NCBI GenBank assembly: GCA_029939545.1
Contig: JAOZSS010000034.1
Location: 1-16,818, forward strand
Origin: Kiritimatiellia bacterium
GTDB taxonomy: Bacteria; Verrucomicrobiota; Kiritimatiellia; UBA8416; JABMPJ01
Direction: 5' to 3'
DNA: 16,818 bases
Position 1 is the stretch's first letter. Every line of letters begins with the position of its first letter. Shown one piece after another: positions 15,249 through 16,818 of this stretch. Made by a program: the position numbers and the translations under genes. The notes under the pieces are model-generated. The model was not told where the DNA came from, did no database searches, and saw nothing but the letters and a program-made list of their open reading frames with translations.

Positions 15249-16163
15249 ATGTTGCAGCACCAGAAACTGACAATGAAGCGTGACCTCTTCACCTGGTGGA
15301 GTCGCCCTCTTTGGTTGCGTAATCCTCATCGGCGCAAGCGCATCCTGTTTGCGGGGCCCTGGGTGGGTGAGTTCGGCTGGGAGTTGCTCAACTGGCAGGG
15401 ATTTCTGCGTGCACTCGCACCTTCATACGAGAAGGTAATCGTGTGCGCTCGGTCTTCTTCTGAAGCACTCTATGCGGACTATGCAGAGGAGTTCATCCCC
15501 CACACGCTGACCGGCCGAGCCGATCATGTGATTCTTAGAGACATCGATAACCCAAAGGAACTGGCGCGCGTGATGTCGGGCATCAACCCCAACATGGATC
15601 ATTGTCTTCCTATCCGCTACATTCCCCTGGCCGCCCAGCAGTTCATACGGTTTGGCACCCCATTGTCGCAAGCACCGGTCGATGTTCTTCTTCATGCGCG
15701 TGGTCGAGCAGAAAGCGCACAGCGCAATTGGCCAGAATCACAGTGGAACTCCCTGGTGACAGAATTGAAGGGCTTGGGGCTTAGAGTCGGCTGCATCGGG
15801 TTAACCCAAGCCACGCTGGATGTGCCGCTTGCGCTTGATTTTAGAGACCGACCTCTGCAAGAAACCATGGATCTGATCGCCTCAGCAAAACTGGTGCTTG
15901 GCCCCAGCAGCGGCCCCATGCACTTGGCATCTCTGTGCGGTACGCCGCACGTGGTCTGGACGAACCGGAAGATCTATCGCATGGGAAAATCCAGCCGCCA
16001 GAAGTACGAGTCTTGGTGGAATCCTCTGGGCACCCCTGTCGCGATTCTGGATCACGCCGGGTTCAGCCCCACACTCAAAGCTGTCATGTCGGCGGCACGC
16101 GACATGCTTGATGCGCAGGCTGATCGCGGCGACAGCAGCGCAACACCGCCAAGCCAAGCGTAG
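15249..16163 (+). CDS. Glycosyltransferase family 9-like (heptosyltransferase-type)
   Basis: A 304-residue soluble GT-B enzyme related to family 9, which includes ADP-heptose:LPS heptosyltransferases and other transferases using nucleotide sugars. The N-terminal domain begins RILFAGPWVGEFGWELLNWQ (31-50), with the glycine-rich acceptor loop and Trp residues. The C-terminal domain has HARGR (149-153), RNWP (159-162), and the hallmark VLGPSSGPMHLASLCGTPHV (216-235). This matches the family's D/GPSSGPMHLA donor site with Ser, Gly, Met and His. A short positively charged tail precedes the fold, without a signal peptide. AAGGG precedes the ATG. It lies between the divergent giant gene (15170) and the convergent partial gene, ending 14 bases before it. 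The start at 15249 is chosen by the ribosome site. The donor could be ADP-heptose or another sugar; sequence alone does not decide. Confidence 0.75.
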   Translation: MLQHQKLTMKRDLFTWWSRPLWLRNPHRRKRILFAGPWVGEFGWELLNWQGFLRALAPSYEKVIVCARSSSEALYADYAEEFIPHTLTGRADHVILRDIDNPKELARVMSGINPNMDHCLPIRYIPLAAQQFIRFGTPLSQAPVDVLLHARGRAESAQRNWPESQWNSLVTELKGLGLRVGCIGLTQATLDVPLALDFRDRPLQETMDLIASAKLVLGPSSGPMHLASLCGTPHVVWTNRKIYRMGKSSRQKYESWWNPLGTPVAILDHAGFSPTLKAVMSAARDMLDAQADRGDSSATPPSQA

Positions 16164-16177
16164 CACCTTAATCGCTG

Positions 16178-16818
16178 TCAGGCAGGAGCGGAAGACCGGT
16201 TACACCCGTCAGGCAGAATGGTAACGCCTTGCTGCCTTGCGCTCTGGTAAACGCGATCGTACCAAAACAGGGACACAGGCAGCTGCAACTTGAGAAAATC
16301 AGGCGAAATTCCCAAGGCACGTGCCGAGGGCTCTGCCCCTTGCACGAGGGCTCTTCCTATCTCCGTGTTCTTCAGAACCCACCGCTGCCAGTCGTCGGTC
16401 TTCTGAGCCTTGCTCTCCACCTTGTGTTGGTAGAGCCTGCCATATGCCTTGCGCCCCACCAGCTCCTTGTAGTACTTGAACATGTAGCGCTTGGGCAGCA
16501 GTGTGTCACAGAAGGACTGCTCCAAACTGCGGAAGAACATGAGAAGGCTGGGCGCTGAAAAAGGGAGTACGGCTGACATGCGCTTCAGACCCGCCGCTCG
16601 CATAACACACCGGGCGTCGCGACCTACCAAAAATGATGCCAGCTTCTCTTCGAACAGTTTCTCGCGGGCCGCGCATGTATTGATCGGCGGATCGCATGGC
16701 GGCTGCGACGCGGCCCCGTCCTTTTTCAAAGCCAAGTAGTGATCCGCCTCCCTGAAGCTATGCAGCAATTCGTTGAAGTTCTCCGGAAGATAGAATGGCC
16801 GCCTGTACCGATACCTCT
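16178..16818 (-). CDS. C-terminal part of a probable asparagine-synthase-like protein (partial, runs off the right edge)
   Basis: 213 codons are visible and the frame is open to the right edge, so the start is missing. I do not use the TTG at 16768 as a start because coding continues upstream through RRPFYLPENFNELLHSF. Some features recall the C-terminal region of asparagine-synthase-like (AsnB) proteins in surface-polysaccharide loci: GLKRMSAVLPFSAPSLLMFF (a G-x(3,4)-x-PF-x-d-x-LLxFF segment), then LPKRYMFKYYKELVGR, where K/Y-rich runs hold the small domain, and HKVESKAQ further on. Those proteins would activate or amidate a carboxyl with ATP; here the ATP-binding SGGxDS motif would lie outside the window. 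The match is partial and the family could be wrong. It ends 14 bases before the convergent GT9-like gene. A short C-terminal tail after residue ~190 has no recognisable motif. Confidence 0.45.
   Translation of the reverse strand, partial: RYRYRRPFYLPENFNELLHSFREADHYLALKKDGAASQPPCDPPINTCAAREKLFEEKLASFLVGRDARCVMRAAGLKRMSAVLPFSAPSLLMFFRSLEQSFCDTLLPKRYMFKYYKELVGRKAYGRLYQHKVESKAQKTDDWQRWVLKNTEIGRALVQGAEPSARALGISPDFLKLQLPVSLFWYDRVYQSARQQGVTILPDGCNRSSAPA

Noticed and set aside
16177..16216. Direct repeat GTCAGGCAG, 31 bases apart, near the convergent end
   Set aside because: Nine bases, two copies, one inside coding sequence; compatible with chance.

Overview
The window looks like part of a bacterial cell-surface glycan (polysaccharide or glycoconjugate) biosynthesis locus. 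Genes are densely packed, use the standard code, and use ATG with some GTG starts. Several starts overlap the preceding stop (ATGA, GTGA), and some have visible Shine-Dalgarno sites. A family-9 (heptosyltransferase-like) glycosyltransferase hints at a Gram-negative envelope. I cannot name the organism. Uncultured environmental lineages, for example in the PVC group, are only a guess.

Layout. (a) 1-3890, minus strand: a probable operon. In transcription order it has a beta-propeller-like protein, a GT4 glycosyltransferase, a polysaccharide pyruvyl transferase-like protein, and the N-terminus of a membrane glycosyltransferase cut by the window edge. (b) 3891-4066: a divergent intergenic region with two plausible promoters and two perfect palindromes between them. 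(c) 4067-5077, plus: a LPG-synthase-TM/flippase-like membrane protein. (d) 5092-10426, minus: a translationally coupled trio of GT-B-like transferase, membrane-anchored transglutaminase-like protein, and a roughly 1020-residue membrane glycosyltransferase with C-terminal beta-sandwich modules. (e) 10655-12322, plus: a polytopic LIC_10190-like membrane protein. (f) 12309-15170, minus: a second giant membrane glycosyltransferase/beta-sandwich protein. (g) 15249-16163, plus: a GT9-like transferase. (h) 16178-16818, minus: the C-terminal part of a probable asparagine-synthase-like protein, cut by the right edge.

Inferred teamwork: soluble GT4, GT9 and GT-B enzymes would build an oligosaccharide on a lipid carrier at the inner face of the membrane, and the pyruvyl transferase homologue could decorate it. 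Polytopic proteins would then move, polymerise or transfer sugars at the outer face. The most distinctive content is three related GT-C-type proteins (one partial) sharing a D-x13-G motif just after the first membrane helix. Two of them visibly share a C-terminal beta-sandwich signature, and one is coupled to a transglutaminase-like protein.

No rRNA, tRNA, CRISPR array, transposase or insertion sequence was seen. No gene-free stretch exceeds about 230 bases.
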